Assembly (NCBI RefSeq): GCF_002288925.2
Contig: NW_022098044.1
Location: 12,648,028-12,712,027, forward strand
From: Delphinapterus leucas
Taxonomy: Eukaryota; Chordata; Mammalia; Artiodactyla; Monodontidae
DNA: 64,000 nt
Reading direction: 5' to 3'
The number at the start of each line of letters is the position of its first letter. The stretch's first letter is position 1. The position numbers and the translations under genes are program-made. The notes below the pieces were generated by a model that was given only the letters and a program-made list of their open reading frames with translations, was not told the origin of the DNA and did not search any database. Shown here one piece after another: positions 22,010-33,944 of the stretch.

Positions 22010-22180
22010 TGTCATTCATTCACTATCTTCATTCACTCGATAGATATTTATTGAGTCTTTACTATAATTTGGGCACTGTTCTAAGCCCTGCAGATACAGC
22101 ACTGAACAAAACTTATGAGAATTTCTGCTTTTTTGGAGCTTGTATCTTAGTGGGAAGATAGATAATAAACAAAGATATAA
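22010..22180 (-). mobile_element. L2 LINE 3' end, antisense
   Basis: The inverted L2 tail is clear: GATAGATATTTATTGAGTC, GGGCACTGTTCTAAGCCCTG, CAGATACAGCACTGAACAAA and GGAGCTTGTATCTTAGTGGG. Confidence 0.82.
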
Positions 22181-23739
22181 TACAGTTTTAGGTAGTCATA
22201 TGTGCTACAAAGAAACTTACAAGTTCCATCATTCCATTTAGTAGGAGTGTTGTTTTATATAGATCAAAAAAGACCCTGAGCAGGTGTCCTGACTGGATCA
22301 ATAGGGCTGCACTTGGTTACGTGTAGAAGAGCCTTCAAGGCAGAGAAGAAACCTTGCAAGACTGTACAAAGGTCCAGGGACAGGGTATAAGAAATGAGCA
22401 AAATAACAGTAAAGAGTAAAAGGATGAGGAGGTATGGTAATAGTTAAGGAGTATATTTTTGAATTGTTTGGTCCAACCATCGGCAACTAATTCCCACCCA
22501 CTCTGATCCAAGTGGGTCTCAGGGAACTTATTAAAAGCTGTCAAGTTCCATCTCTAATAATTCTATCTCTAGTTATTCTCTAACAATTCTGATTCAGGTA
22601 GGTCTAGTTGGTATCTATCCATCTGATCAAGCACTCCAGGTGAGTCTGGTGCCGGAATATCTTTGTATACATCTGATATACCACACTGGGCATCTTCCAG
22701 CTTCTCAACTTCACTCTGTCATTTGGAATTTCTAAAGGCCGCAGATGACAGGTCACAAGACTGAGACAGCAGTAGCCACTTCATGCAGCAAGAAAGATAG
22801 GCCCATCACACATATCCATCTTCTCTGCTCGGAAGGTCCGGCCTCATTTATTGTGGCAGCTATGATGACGCATTCTCCGGGGACAGAGGAGACTGACACG
22901 ACCCTTATGTTTTTCACAGTCTGGAAGCCTTGGCTCTTTGAATCACAGGATCTGATTTGAAAAGAAAGAAATGTGTCTCTTGGAAGAGAAATGAAAACAA
23001 ACAAATAAATAAACAGACAAGTACAGATTGTAATTAGTTAGTAGCAAAATAATTAGTGACAAAACTGCCGCCAGGCAGGAGCTGGAGCAAACCTCTTCAT
23101 TCCTATGTGGAGGCACTGACCCCACTAAATGCTCATGATTCGTTGTTTTCCAAGAGCCTCATTGATACTGGACTGCCAAGACCCCGGGGACCTGCGATAG
23201 CTATTTCCCCACAATTTACAGGGAGAGCGGAGTGGGGTTGCTTGGGAGATTAATTAACTTGTCAGACAATTAAGCGGACAGGCTGTAATTGAGGTTTCCA
23301 TTTCATAATTGATTTATCACTTTGTAGCTTCTTGAATCCCTGGGCTCTGAATGGAGAGACTGCTGTGCAGGGAAAACTTTTAAGAGATGGCAGAAGGCTT
23401 CCGGGAGGGGGAGGGCAGGAGGGGAGCTCCTCCTGTTTTTCTACCTTCTAGCAGCACTGCCAGGAGAATTCCTTTTATGGCCTCACAGCCTCGCCCAGTC
23501 TGGTATTGTGTGGAGAGACAAAGACTCCAAGGAATTTCCGCCAGGAACACCTACAGTGCCAGAGCCACCATGCTCTGTGATGAAAGTCCCTAAAGAAATG
23601 TCACACATTACAAATTCATCCTGAGACTGTAACTGGAGGCCGCCTTCCCTGTGTTCTCAATGAGACATCAGGGGTTCTTTCTGGGATGCTGCACCCCGAG
23701 AGCATCAACTCATGACTGGTGTGCCACAGAATGCTGGCT
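22181..23739. other. Mostly unassigned; possible MER5 piece and candidate conserved noncoding DNA
   Basis: About 22480-22660 resembles degenerate MER5-type hAT sequence (TTCTGATTCAGGTAGGTCTA, ACTCCAGGTGAGTCTG). From about 22850 to 23400 no repeat is recognised, and 23245-23325 is dense in homeodomain-type ATTA/TAAT cores; see findings. No exon seen. Confidence 0.4.
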
Positions 23740-23925
23740 GTTTCACAGTGTTAGCGTGCATCAGCATCACCCGGGAGCTTGTCAGGCCAGCTGAGTCTCC
23801 AGTCCCAACCCAAAGATTTGGCCTTAGGAGTTCTGGGGTGGGGCTTAGAAATCTGCCTGTTGAACAAATCTTCCAGGTGATTCTACTGCAGGGAATCCAA
23901 AGAGTTAGTGTTTAGATCAGAATAG
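23740..23925 (+). repeat. MER5-type hAT-Charlie fragment
   Basis: GTGCATCAGCATCACCCGGG, AGCTTGTCAGGCCAGCTGAG, TCTGGGGTGGGGCTTAGAAA, TCTGCCTGTTGAACAAATC and TTCCAGGTGATTCTACTGC follow the MER5 order. Nonautonomous and dead. Confidence 0.78.
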
Positions 23926-24569
23926 ACTCCCCAACCGCAGACTTGATTTGGACACCTTTGCCACCAGGTGTCTTGTGGCAGAGCCCAGGCAACAGTCAGC
24001 ATGCGTGTTATGTCTCCCCACTCTTTACCATACAGTTGGATACCAGCGTGAGGGCCCTGGAGGCCTGGTGCCTTCTGGGTCGATCACTTTAGGGATGCTT
24101 CAGCTCACCTGCATCAAAAGGCAGGAGTAAAAATTTACTCTGCTCTTTTGGATTTCCTTCTTGGTGCTTGTGGATAGGTTTGTAGTCCTGTGTGTATGTA
24201 CGTGTGTCTGTATGTATACATGCACACACGTGTATTTTGGTTGCATTTGCATGCATTTTTGTTTCATTTGCTTAAATCTCAAATTATTTTTTCAGACAAG
24301 GCATTCTGTAAACATCCTTTTCACCCCACTTTACCCTCATTCTCACTTCTCTCCTAGCCTCACTCCCAGCTAGACTTCCTAAAGCAAATGTGCTCTGTCA
24401 TCAGCCCTCTGAAGTCCTGCGAATTGTCATCCAGCTAAAACCTCAAGTTTCAGTAATAAGCTTAGAACACTGAGCTTCATTGAGGGAGCCTTCCTAACGT
24501 CTCATCTATTTCCAATTAAGAAGTTCAAACCATGTCCAGAGTTTGAAAGAATTTCTTCTGACACCACAG
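23926..24569. other. Unassigned sequence with an impure GT stretch
   Basis: Only an imperfect TGTATG/TGTGTC alternating stretch at about 24188-24235 stands out. Confidence 0.45.
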
Positions 24570-25260
24570 AACAAGAGTAACTTTTATTTATTGATTTGCC
24601 TCAAAGCAAATGGCTTTTAAATAAAGCATCACAGATACTGTAGAAATCTCTCCTCCGCATCTTCATGCTCCTCTCCTGCTCCCCGGCAGCAACCATTATC
24701 CCAAAACTGATGTCTGGCATATTTGTCTCAACCCTATTTTTTTTGTTTATCTTCTATGTATACATATCCATAGGCAACACCATATATTGTTTCCTGAATT
24801 GTTTTCTAAGTTGTTTCTAATTTATACTAATAGTATTCTTCATCATTTGGCAGTCTTAATTATTATTCTTCAACCTGCTTTTTGCAGGTTTATAATATAA
24901 ACATTACATTTTTAAGATCTATCTTTCTTTGCCTCTTGTAGGTCAAACCCACTTCTCTTAGCTGCCATAGAGTATTCCTTCATCTGAGCGTGCTGTTTCT
25001 CTGTTTAGGTCTCCCCATTGCTTCACCATTTAATGCAATAATCTGGTGACTTGACTGCAACTGTTCATGTTTCCTCCATGTGCACACGTGCTGAGGCTTC
25101 TTCTGGGTTAATACCTAGAGGAGGACTTGCTGAGTCTTAGACTATGTACGTTTTGAATTAGGTTTGGGCAGACACTGACAAATTTCTCTACTATACCAAT
25201 ATGTGAGAGCTACCTTTTCCTATGTCCCCACCAAAACTTAGTATTGCCAAACTATATAAA
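24570..25260 (-). mobile_element. Old L1 LINE 3' end, antisense
   Basis: Antisense L1M-like text: CAACCATTATCCCAAAACTG, TGTATACATATCCATAGGC, GCTGCCATAGAGTATTCCTT, TTCTTCTGGGTTAATACCTA and CCCACCAAAACTTAGTATTG. Confidence 0.65.
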
Positions 25261-26419
25261 TTTCTACAAGCACAATTGCAGTCTCTTATCCAACTAGAGT
25301 TGGGAGGGAATCAGACTCTTCCTTTCACAAAATTTTCCAGAAGGACCTAGGCTTAAGTTGTCAACCCACAAAATAAAAGAGTGAGATGAATTTAAACCTA
25401 GGGAATTCAGGTCTGCAAGAAAGTGTTGTAAAAACACAATAAAACCTCATCTATTGAGCTCTCCTTAAAATGCATACAAAGCAGTAAAAAAGCAGAAAAA
25501 CCAAATTAGAGTCTATTTTTAATTGCAGCAGTTTAAACGAATAGCAAAGGAAAATAAATGTTAAGTTGCTGGGCCTCAACTATTCCAAATCCCTTGATTT
25601 GGGGTATATGGGAGGCTTAATTATAAGCATAGCATTCCAGGAAGGTTGTTTGTGGCTGGAGCCTCTCTCTTCTGGGCTTTGCTGAAATTGTAAATACTCA
25701 GTTATGCATTGCCAGTCACCTCACTTTCATTTTTAGCTTGCTTAACCTATGTCTTAACACTCCCCCCAGCCCCACTGCCAACATATTTTATTTTTCTTTC
25801 ATTGAACATGCAAAGATAAACTTGAGGCGAGTCCTCACTTGAATTATTATGCTGTCTGCACTTGAGAAGCCTATGTTAATGAAGACTTGTAGGAACTGAA
25901 TAATTGATGCATGTGTATTTCTGAGATTAATTATCAGCAAAACAAATTCTCTTCTTTCTTTCCATTTTGTGTTTATAGATATTGTCTGAGTGGCTGCTCT
26001 GAAGGTCACACAGCCAGATTAGTTGCAGGAAAGCTTAGACTGCAGGTCTCACCCAGTCATCTGGTCCCCCAAAGTCTGGGCAGATAACAATGTCCAGATG
26101 TCTATCTGGAGAAAATTCAACTAGTTATTGATCCTCTTTGATAAGAAAAGCTCTCGTCCCACGCAAAGCTGATGAAAATGACGTCTCTCTCCTCCAGGTG
26201 TTCACAACTTAGTAACAGTAACAGAGCTCATGTAAATAACTCTAATACCAGGAAGATAGTTATTGGATGAAAAGTGAACCAGGAGACCATAACAAAATAG
26301 CCATCTGAAACTGCCCTCAATTCTCTGAAGAGGAAAATCTGAACTTAAAGCCTGTGAAAGCACTTAGTAACATGCAGAGCACTAAATGAATGTAAAACAG
26401 TATGTCTCCCCTGAGAGAT
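25261..26419. other. Unassigned sequence
   Basis: No repeat or exon recognised. The frame at 25788-26009 (minus, 73 codons) lacks any domain. Confidence 0.45.
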
Positions 26420-26520
26420 GAGGTTAAAATATAGACTATTGGGCCCCGCTCCCCAAAACAACTGACTTAGAATCTGTAGCTGGGGCCTGATAATCTGCAT
26501 TTTTTAGACTGTTTGCCTGC
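26420..26520 (+). repeat. MER5-like hAT fragment
   Basis: TATTGGGCCCCGCTCCCC, ACTGACTTAGAATCTGTAGC and TGGGGCCTGATAATCTGCAT look like a partial MER5 copy directly in front of the better copy at 26521. Confidence 0.55.
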
Positions 26521-26705
26521 ATCAGTGGTTCTCCAGCTGTATTTGCATCAGAATCTCCTGGAGGGCCTGTGAAAACACAGGCTGCTTGGGCCCCAGCACA
26601 GTTTCTGATTCAGAGATCTTTTGAATCTGCATTTCTAATAGAGTTCCCAGATGATGCTGATCCAGGGTTTGTACTTTGAAAATCACTCCCTGAGCGATTC
26701 TTATG
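26521..26705 (+). repeat. MER5A-type hAT-Charlie element
   Basis: CATCAGTGGTTCTCCAGCTG, GCATCAGAATCTCCTGGAGG, GGGCCCCAGCACAGTTTCTG, CCCAGATGATGCTGATCCAG and TTTGAAAATCACTCCCTGAG span the element nearly end to end. Confidence 0.85.
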
Positions 26706-28074
26706 AACAGTGGCATTTAAAAACTACTTACCTGAGACATTATTTGCTTTAGATTGTGTCACCCAGAAATGAAGCTATGAAAAGCAAAAAGCTAGCAAAG
26801 AGGAAAGAAACTAGCAGGGGTGAAGAGGAACCTGACTCTCTAACCAGTTTGCATATGATACAGAATTCTCATCATCCTTGGATCTTAATGAAGAAAGAAG
26901 ACGTACCTGCTTGGTCTCTAGAATAGTTACAATCTAATGGGAATCTTCAAACATACAATAACAACTTATAAGTGACAGAAACATAGACATACACCAGAGG
27001 CTTGTTACATTAAAGCCTCATTTGGAGGAGTAATTTCCCTTGGAAAAAAACTTGTGAATTTGTTATAGGGTTTGTACAAGGATGTCTCCTGGACAATGGA
27101 TCCATGTAAACGGGGTTCCATACTGGAGCCTGGTTGTAGCGAGGTTCCAGTCTTCTCTTCCAGCTCTGGAGATAAGATCTTATTCTAAGCATCATTGCTG
27201 TGGATTGAGGGGCCCAGTGGAGATTACTGGAATGACATTACTCACAGCCACTAATTTTAAAGACATATCACGCTAGGGCTGGAGGGGATCACAGAGCTGA
27301 TGTAGTCCATTATTTTATGGATTGGGATGCAGAAATTGACAAGGAAAGTAACTTATTCAAGTTCAAGGGAGAATTTATAAATCCCTGGACATTCAAGAAA
27401 AGGTATTGAGAAAGGTGAGGCATGAGGTTTGGCAAAAATATGAAGACAAATCCAGAAAACACAGCAAAAGAAAGTGCAAGATGTTAATGAGTGGAAGACG
27501 GCAGACCCGCTGCTTGGTGGTAGGAATGGACATGGACGGTATTATCTGGACAAAAGAGGAAGGAAGGGATAAATACAAATGAGGCAGAGAGAGAGAGAGA
27601 GATGGAGAGCAGTGGTGTTTTCAACATGCAATCTTTTCACAGACTTAAAACCAAACAGAGAACAGGGAAATTGGAAATTATTGGCCAACTATATCAGAAT
27701 CTGTCAATATGACAAATTCAGATTCCCTGGCCTCAATGTACCAGGAGTCTACAATTTCCCACCACGTGATTTTTACACAAGTAAAGTTTTGAACTACTGC
27801 TCTACTTCATTAAGTAAAGACTCCATTTCTCTTCTCCTTGCTTGTTTCCCAGGAAAGGCATCATCTCCATTAGATTCCTGAGCCTGGTCTCCCAGCTTTA
27901 CTTTGGATACCTCCAAGGACAGAAAGCTCATTCTCTCAAAGGCAGGCTCATTCTGTTCTCATGTGTTGACTTAGGTTAAGTGGTCCTCCCGGTCCTAAAG
28001 CGCAGGGTGGCACACGCCTTGGGAGCAGAAGTGCCATTCTGAAGGAAAGGTGTGTGGAGCCCTGACATCTCTCC
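26706..28074. other. Mostly unassigned; one possible old SINE piece and a GA microsatellite
   Basis: At about 27275-27385, GGGCTGGAGGGGATCACAGA followed by a TATTTTATGGATTGGGATGC block resembles an old MIR/MIR3-like SINE. A short (GA)n lies at 27584-27603. No exon recognised. Confidence 0.4.
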
Positions 28075-28215
28075 GGCTCTTACCTTCCTCTCTCTATCTC
28101 ACGATTTCTTTAACCATCACCTGGAGATGATAACAGCTCCTACCTCGTAGGGCTGTTTTGGAAAGTTTTAGTTAGTTAACACATGTAGAGCATTTACAAT
28201 GGTAGCTGGCAAGTC
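28075..28215 (+). repeat. MIR SINE fragment, sense
   Basis: ATGATAACAGCTCCTACCTC, GTAGGGCTGTTTTGGAAAG and CATGTAGAGCATTTACAATGG match the 3' half of MIR. Confidence 0.65.
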
Positions 28216-28695
28216 AGAACAGCCAGGGTTGGCTGTGCTCAGAAGGGCCCTTTGTTTTAATGCTCTGCTGTCTCCATCTTGAAATTCTTAATAATTTTTG
28301 AGCAAGAGACCTCACATTTTCCTTTTGCACTGGGCCTTGCAAACTATGTAGCCGATCCTGGGAAGAACCCAGTATATGGTAACACTTGTAAGTTGGCATC
28401 GTTGCTCTAACATTTTGAAAAGTTTAAATCAATAATATGTTTTTTTTTTTTTAATCTTGGCTCCAGGATGGTGTATCACATTCATAGTTAAGTATTGGGT
28501 CTCTCCTTCACCAGAAGCTCAAGCTTATACTTCCCATGGTAGGAGGGTCTCTCCAGGTTCCAGCCCTGAATGAGGGCTTCCCTAGCACTGGCATGAGCTG
28601 CCCCTGCCCTTGTTTCTCACTGTCCCATGTGTTGAACCCGGCTCTCTTCTGCCAGTCCCTGCACAGACCACTCCTATGTGTAGGGGATCCCCATT
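28216..28695. other. Unassigned sequence
   Basis: Nothing recognised; a T-run lies at 28440-28453. Confidence 0.45.
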
Positions 28696-28712
28696 TCAGT
28701 TCTTTTTCAAAC

Positions 28713-28856
28713 CTGAATCTTTTGTTTTTTTTGTTTTTTTGTTTTTTTTTGGCCGTGCCACATGCGGGGATCTTAGTTCCCCAGCCAGGGATCGAACCCG
28801 TGACCCCTGCAGTGGAAGTGCAGGGTCTTAACCATTGGACCACCAGGGAAGTCCCC
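28713..28856 (-). mobile_element. Older cetartiodactyl tRNA-derived SINE (CHR-1/CHR-2 type)
   Basis: On the minus strand it begins GGGACTTCCCTGGTGGTCCA, with tRNA-like box A (TGGTCCAATGG) and box B (GGTTCGATCCC), and ends in an interrupted poly-A. On the plus strand this appears as TTTTGTTTTTTT followed by GGCCGTGCCACATGCGG. A 17-bp duplication (TCAGTTCYTTTTCARAC) flanks it at 28696-28712 and 28857-28873 with two mismatches. It differs in body sequence from the five younger SINEs in this window. Confidence 0.9.
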
Positions 28857-28873
28857 TCAGTTCCTTTTCAGAC

Positions 28874-31734
28874 ATCATGTTGAAACAGTGATTCCAGAGC
28901 ACAGGGGTGTGCCCAGGAGGCCAGGTCTCTAATAATGTTCAGCAGTAGTCACAAGCTGCCAGCTACACCAGTTTTGAGCACCTTGCCATGAACTTGGATC
29001 ACCAGCCTAGACTCTCAGCATGGTCATTTTATTTTTGGAGTCCTGTTTCCTGCATGGCCCACTCCAATATATACTCTTGCTTCACGTCTCAGAAGCCAGT
29101 TTTGGGAGAACAGATCCACCGCTCCCAGAATCTTTATGAGAATTAATCCATCTTCTTCCCAGGGACCAGTTTTCACACCAGTGTTCTCAATCAGACATAG
29201 TCTCCATAGAGTAAAGGAAGTTGTTATGATACCCTGATCCCAAGGCAATGCTGCCCTACATTTGTTTAAGCAATATGCCCCCTGGGTTAAACCCTTTGTA
29301 GGGCAGAGAAGTCACTGCAACTCAGTCCACATCCTTCTCCCCATAACTCTCATCCATTAGATCTGTCCTGACCTCTGGCTGAATTCTTCTTCAATTTGAG
29401 CCTCCTTCAAGAACTTAAAAGCAGCGTGTGTGCAGGACATACCATGTCTGCTGAGATGACAAAGTGGTAAATGGCTGAACAAGCCAATGCCCAGAGGGGT
29501 CTCACCCGCTATGATGTGCTTTGAAGGCAGTTCTCAGAGGAAGTGAAGTCAAATACTAAACAGTCCTTCCTGCCCTTGAGCCGTGTCCTTGCACTGAGCC
29601 CCAAACACCCGATTCCTCTCCAGGAAACATTCTGTCTTCTCCCTGTGTTGGCTTCTTACTGTCTTCCCTGGTTTTCTGCCATCTGCTCAGCTGGCCATTG
29701 CAGTTTGCAGAGACCACAGTGGGATGACGTGTACTCTCTCAGAAGGGCTAGCTGTCTTTAGGTGGAAGAGGGATTTGGGGAGAAAACATGCTGGATTTTC
29801 ATTTATTTTTAACTGTAAACAGCTTGAAATGAGCGTGCCACGAACTCTGATTTCATCCCTCTAGAGGGAGCCAGGCTGGGTTCAGCCCTTTCAGAGCCTT
29901 TAGGTGGCCACTGTGTTTAATATCTTGGGAAAGCAAGCAGAGCCCACAGAAGACTACGTGAATAGCATACTTCCAACAAGACCGCATTTCAGAGCCCACA
30001 GGACAAAGCTGATCCCAAAGGCACATCTGAGACTCTTTCTTCTTATGTCTGAGCTAGTATCAGCCATTCAGTGGAATTTATTTAAAAATAAATAAAACTA
30101 CACACTTTTCCTGTAAATAAGATAAAGTGATGCTCCCTAGTACTGACCCACTTTGCAACAGTGTTCTGCCTGCTGCCCTCATGTCTGCCTCCTGCCTTAA
30201 TTGAGACACTGGTCAGGGGACTTTCCGATTCCTCTTCATCTCCTGTTTCCAGAAAGGCAGGTTAACTCAGCATAATCTTAACATGGAAATTCCCTTAGGG
30301 TCCGGAGCTCCTGCCTATACTCAGTCGGATTGTTGGACAGCAACAATTTTGTTTATTCAAGAGGTGCCACAAATGAAGCTGGACAGGGAGGAAAAATGGG
30401 CTAAAAGGAGGCTCTTATTGTTCTTTTCGTCACTTGCTAGTGAGGACATTTACACTCAAGGACTGTCCATTCTGAAAGGACTTTAAGAATCATACTGACT
30501 CCTTAAATCTCTGTTGGAGAAAGAGCAAGAGAGCGAGCATGCAAAGGAGAGCTTGAGACAAGAAGTTTTTACTTTCTATTGTACATTGTCAGCCATTGAA
30601 AAGCTGGAAAGTGAACGGAATCTTGCTTTCCTTCTAGGATCATATTTGTCGATTTCTTGTATGTTTCTTCTTCTGACAGCATCATTTCTTTTCCATGGAT
30701 GATCTCTCTAAGGGTGCAGTGCCTAAGACTTTTTTTAGGAGATGCTCACTTAAGATTACATGAATAGCATCCTTCTAACATGACCATGTTTCTTAGCCCA
30801 TCAGATACAGCCTAAGGATGTAGGTCACGAACCTACAAAAATAGCAGTCATCTGACTACATCTGGACCACATCCGAACTGACCCAGTGCCAACCCTTATG
30901 CATGTGCTGTATCTCCAATCAAGCCTTAATATTTGACCTCAACTTTGTGAGCAGTTCTGAGTATCTTACCCTTTTCCATCAGGTTTCATGCTTTTTATGG
31001 TCAGCCAGGCATCTGATCCAGCCCTCCCTCTAAGTCAGCTTTCTCAGACAGCACTGCTTGGGTAGCCTCCCAAGGTCTTCCCAACATCAAATTTTAACCA
31101 AATCCCTTGCAACTTCCTGATGCCAATCCCATACACTCACTAACTTTCCAGATCCTCCCCTTGTCTGAGAGGAAAATGCTCGAGTGGGTCAAGGACAAAA
31201 TGAAGTCCTTGGGGTCACACAAGTAGGCTGCGACCATGAGGTTTAGGTTTTTAGTTTAGAGGGGCAATGCCTCTCCCATAGAGCTGTTGTGCTGGGGGCA
31301 GCCCTGCTCCTGGGGCAGCCTGGTGGGTGGAAAGGAAGCACTCGTGGTGGGGGTCTGATAGTCACAGACTTTAAGGAAGAAAACCTCTTTTCTCTTGTCC
31401 TTGCTTATTTCCTCCTCCCCCCCTTTGGAGAGGTGATGTTCAGAGGGCAAAGGTCACATTGGGACTTTGGGGAAGGGTGTCTGGAAACCAGCTCCTCAGC
31501 CTTCTTCTGGTCTCGGTCTCAATTTGAAAATGCTAGGGAGGCTTTCAGGGTTGCTCTAGACTAGTCCAGCTCACCTCCAGTAGAGAATTGTTTCAAATTT
31601 GGTAGCAAAGAATGCTTTCAGTGAGGTGCTAAGTATGTCACAAAAGGAGGCACTTTGACCATTGTGCACGTCCTTTGAGAACCTACCGTGGCTGTGTACG
31701 ATGTGTACTATAGGCTGTGTACTATCTTCCAGTG
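28874..31734. other. Unassigned sequence, about 2.9 kb
   Basis: No repeat family or exon recognised. Frames of 60-90 codons (29024-29248, 29543-29761, 31289-31564) carry no domain and no supporting structure. A short direct repeat, TGTGTACDATRTGTACTATAGG-like, lies at about 31694-31723. Confidence 0.45.
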
Positions 31735-31985
31735 TTCTTGATGATGGCTCCCTGTGTGCCAGACTCTGTACTCGGTGATTTCCCTGCATTATTTCATCTA
31801 TGAGTTGGGGAGCCCTCTTACTCCCAGAACATGAGGTGTACAGCAGTAAGTACCTGTCCAAATTTTTCAGACTGTCTTACTGTCTTACCTGGGGCACACG
31901 TGGAGGCAGACCTTGAACCTAGCACTGTCTAACTCCCGAGCCCTAGCCGTCAATCATGACACTATGCTCTGTAGACTTACATTGG
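31735..31985 (-). repeat. MIR SINE, antisense
   Basis: GTGCCAGACTCTGTACTCGG, TTATTTCATCTATGAGTTGG, then GGCAGACCTTGAACCTAGCA, CTGTCTAACTCCCGAGCCC and ACACTATGCTCTG match the antisense MIR order. Confidence 0.72.
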
Positions 31986-31989
31986 GCTC

Positions 31990-32115
31990 ATTCAACAAGC
32001 TGGTATTATTCATCTATTGAACAGGCACTGGGCTAGGTCCTGGGAACATTGAGACGGAATAAGAGGACATAATGTCATCAAACCTCACAATCTAATGAGG
32101 GGACATAAAGTATGC
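31990..32115 (-). mobile_element. L2 LINE tail fragment, antisense
   Basis: TCATCTATTGAACAGGCACT, GGGCTAGGTCCTGGGAACAT and CCTCACAATCTAATGAGGGG resemble the inverted L2 tail. Confidence 0.6.
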
Positions 32116-33451
32116 TTCCTTGTGTGTCCTTCCACTGTCATCTGTGACTGTCTTCCCCATCTGCCAGATCAGTTAAACTTTCTTGTCTCAGCCACTGAAG
32201 CCTCCCGTCCTCATCCCTCTGACTGTCATTTTGGTGTCACAGACAGATGGAATACAAGAAGAGCCTGTCTATGGGTGTGGGATGAGGAGAGGAAGAAGGG
32301 AATGTGCCACAAAGCGGGAATCTGTCGAACAAATGATGTGACAGCAGACATGGTGTGGGTGACAGCTGGAAAATAGCAGTTAATAGCCCCTGGCCAGGCT
32401 GTGCTCAGGGAGATGGCATACTGAGAGACATCATAAAGGCTTGTGGAAACACTGCTCAGAGCCCACGGAGGCCTTTGCAAGACACCAGCCCACTGCACGT
32501 CCTTGTCACATTTGCAAAGCCCACTCTTTTGGAAACTGAATCTGTGCTGGTCCTAGCCCAGTGTTGCATTCAGGGGATGCCATGCAGAGTCAACCAGCTG
32601 GACCTGATATCTACTTAGCCATGGCTCTTGCTAATAAACACTTAGAAGAAATGATTGCCAAAGACTTGGGGTTTGGGTGAGTCTTCCAGCAACTCACGGG
32701 CTTCACTGCTATGACTCCTGAAGATAATGATAAAGATAACACAGGTTAAAATATCCAATGTTTTATTCAATATTTTGGCGAGTTTCAGTTACTCCTAATT
32801 ATAATACAACGGCTTTTCTACTTAAAACAGTTATTGCCCTTTGCAATGAGCTTTGAAGCAAATACATTGTTTGCCATGATTAGTCACTGCTTCTGCCAGA
32901 GGTCTCTCTTTCTCGTCCTCCTCAATTCTGCTGCCTTTCAGTTTGCAGCTAACTAGCATTAGCTTATGGTTAACATTGTGTCTGCTCCCAGTGTTAGTAA
33001 CCAAGCTCATTCACAGAAGGGGGCAGGAAAAAGAGTAGCTTCAGTCACCCTTGAGACAATTATACTCATTAAAAATCAATGGGATCCAATTAGGAGCAGC
33101 AGGACTCTGACTCAGTTTAAAATGTATTGAACACCAATTCCCAGCCGAGTGACAGTGGCACATCATGGGGGTCTGACAGCTGTGGCAGGAAAGGAGACGC
33201 TTTAACTTGCTTCTGTGATTGCATTCAAAGCCATTGCTTCCTTGTCATTATTGTCATCTTGTGTTTATTGTGTAATTTCCTCCTATGCTAAGTGTTAAAT
33301 TAAGAGCGAGGGAAGATGCAAGGACTGAAGATTATCCTCCTTCAGATAGAGTTGTAATTAGAAAAAGGAGACAATGCCGGCAGAAATTGTCATCAGAAAA
33401 GGACACAAGCTGGAAGAAACAAGTTCAAACCTGAAGTGTCTGATAGGCCTC
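32116..33451. other. Unassigned sequence; candidate conserved noncoding DNA near its end
   Basis: No repeat or exon recognised. About 33100-33430 reads as non-repetitive, moderately AT-rich unique sequence with AATTA motifs; see findings. Confidence 0.4.
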
Positions 33452-33523
33452 GGGTGGCACTATTCCCACTATTTTATTGAATAGTGGGTGGCACTATTCA
33501 ATAAAAACAAATTTTTATTGAAT
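33452..33523. repeat. Compound inverted/direct repeat cluster
   Basis: GGGTGGCACTATTC occurs at 33452-33465 and 33486-33499. CCCACTATT (33465-33473) pairs with AATAGTGGG (33480-33488). ATTCAATAAAAA (33496-33507) pairs with TTTTTATTGAAT (33512-33523) across a 4-nt loop. In addition 33472-33486 is the exact reverse complement of 33492-33506. The pattern suggests local template switching. Confidence 0.95.
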
Positions 33524-33605
33524 CCCGCTCTGACCCTAGGAACTCAGAGATGACTGAGATCACACCTGCCCTCAAGGAACTTGCCATGCATATTATGGTT
33601 TGTGG
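33524..33605 (-). repeat. Possible L2 fragment, antisense
   Basis: GATCACACCTGCCCTCAAGG followed by AACTTGCC resembles the inverted L2 tail region. Short and weak. Confidence 0.4.
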
Positions 33606-33944
33606 CTTCCTTTTATTCATCAAATCAACTACTGGGTTAACAAATGGGGGTGTTAGTTATACAATTTTAGAATAAAAGAGCTAGAGGCTGTTATTGGTAT
33701 TAGTAAAATATAGCATCCTCGATACTTTGTAATACCTAAGTTACATTTGTTAACAACTGAATTAGACCACAGAGTTCAAGGACATGAAGTTCAACATAGT
33801 AAGTGCTTTTCTGGGAAGGGCCTTTCAGAGTAAAATTCGGATTTTCATTTATACTTACATTCCCCTCTCAATATTTTGTGTGTTAGTACCTCCTTGGCAG
33901 TGTTGGGTGTTGGCTGGCTTGCTTGCTTGCTTGATTGATTTATA
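33606..33944. other. Unassigned sequence
   Basis: Nothing recognised; a small (GCTT)n run lies at 33917-33932. Confidence 0.45.

Noticed and set aside
28750..28856. tRNA gene
   Set aside because: Box A and box B are present, but the sequence is a SINE head with poly-A tail and target-site duplication and no tRNA acceptor-stem fold was evident.
28508..28883. Open frames of 111 and 115 codons on both strands
   Set aside because: Both overlap the tRNA-derived SINE at 28713-28856; the peptides are typical SINE translations.
31694..31723. Short TGTGTAC direct repeat as a regulatory array
   Set aside because: Only two imperfect copies; too little to call anything more than a local duplication.
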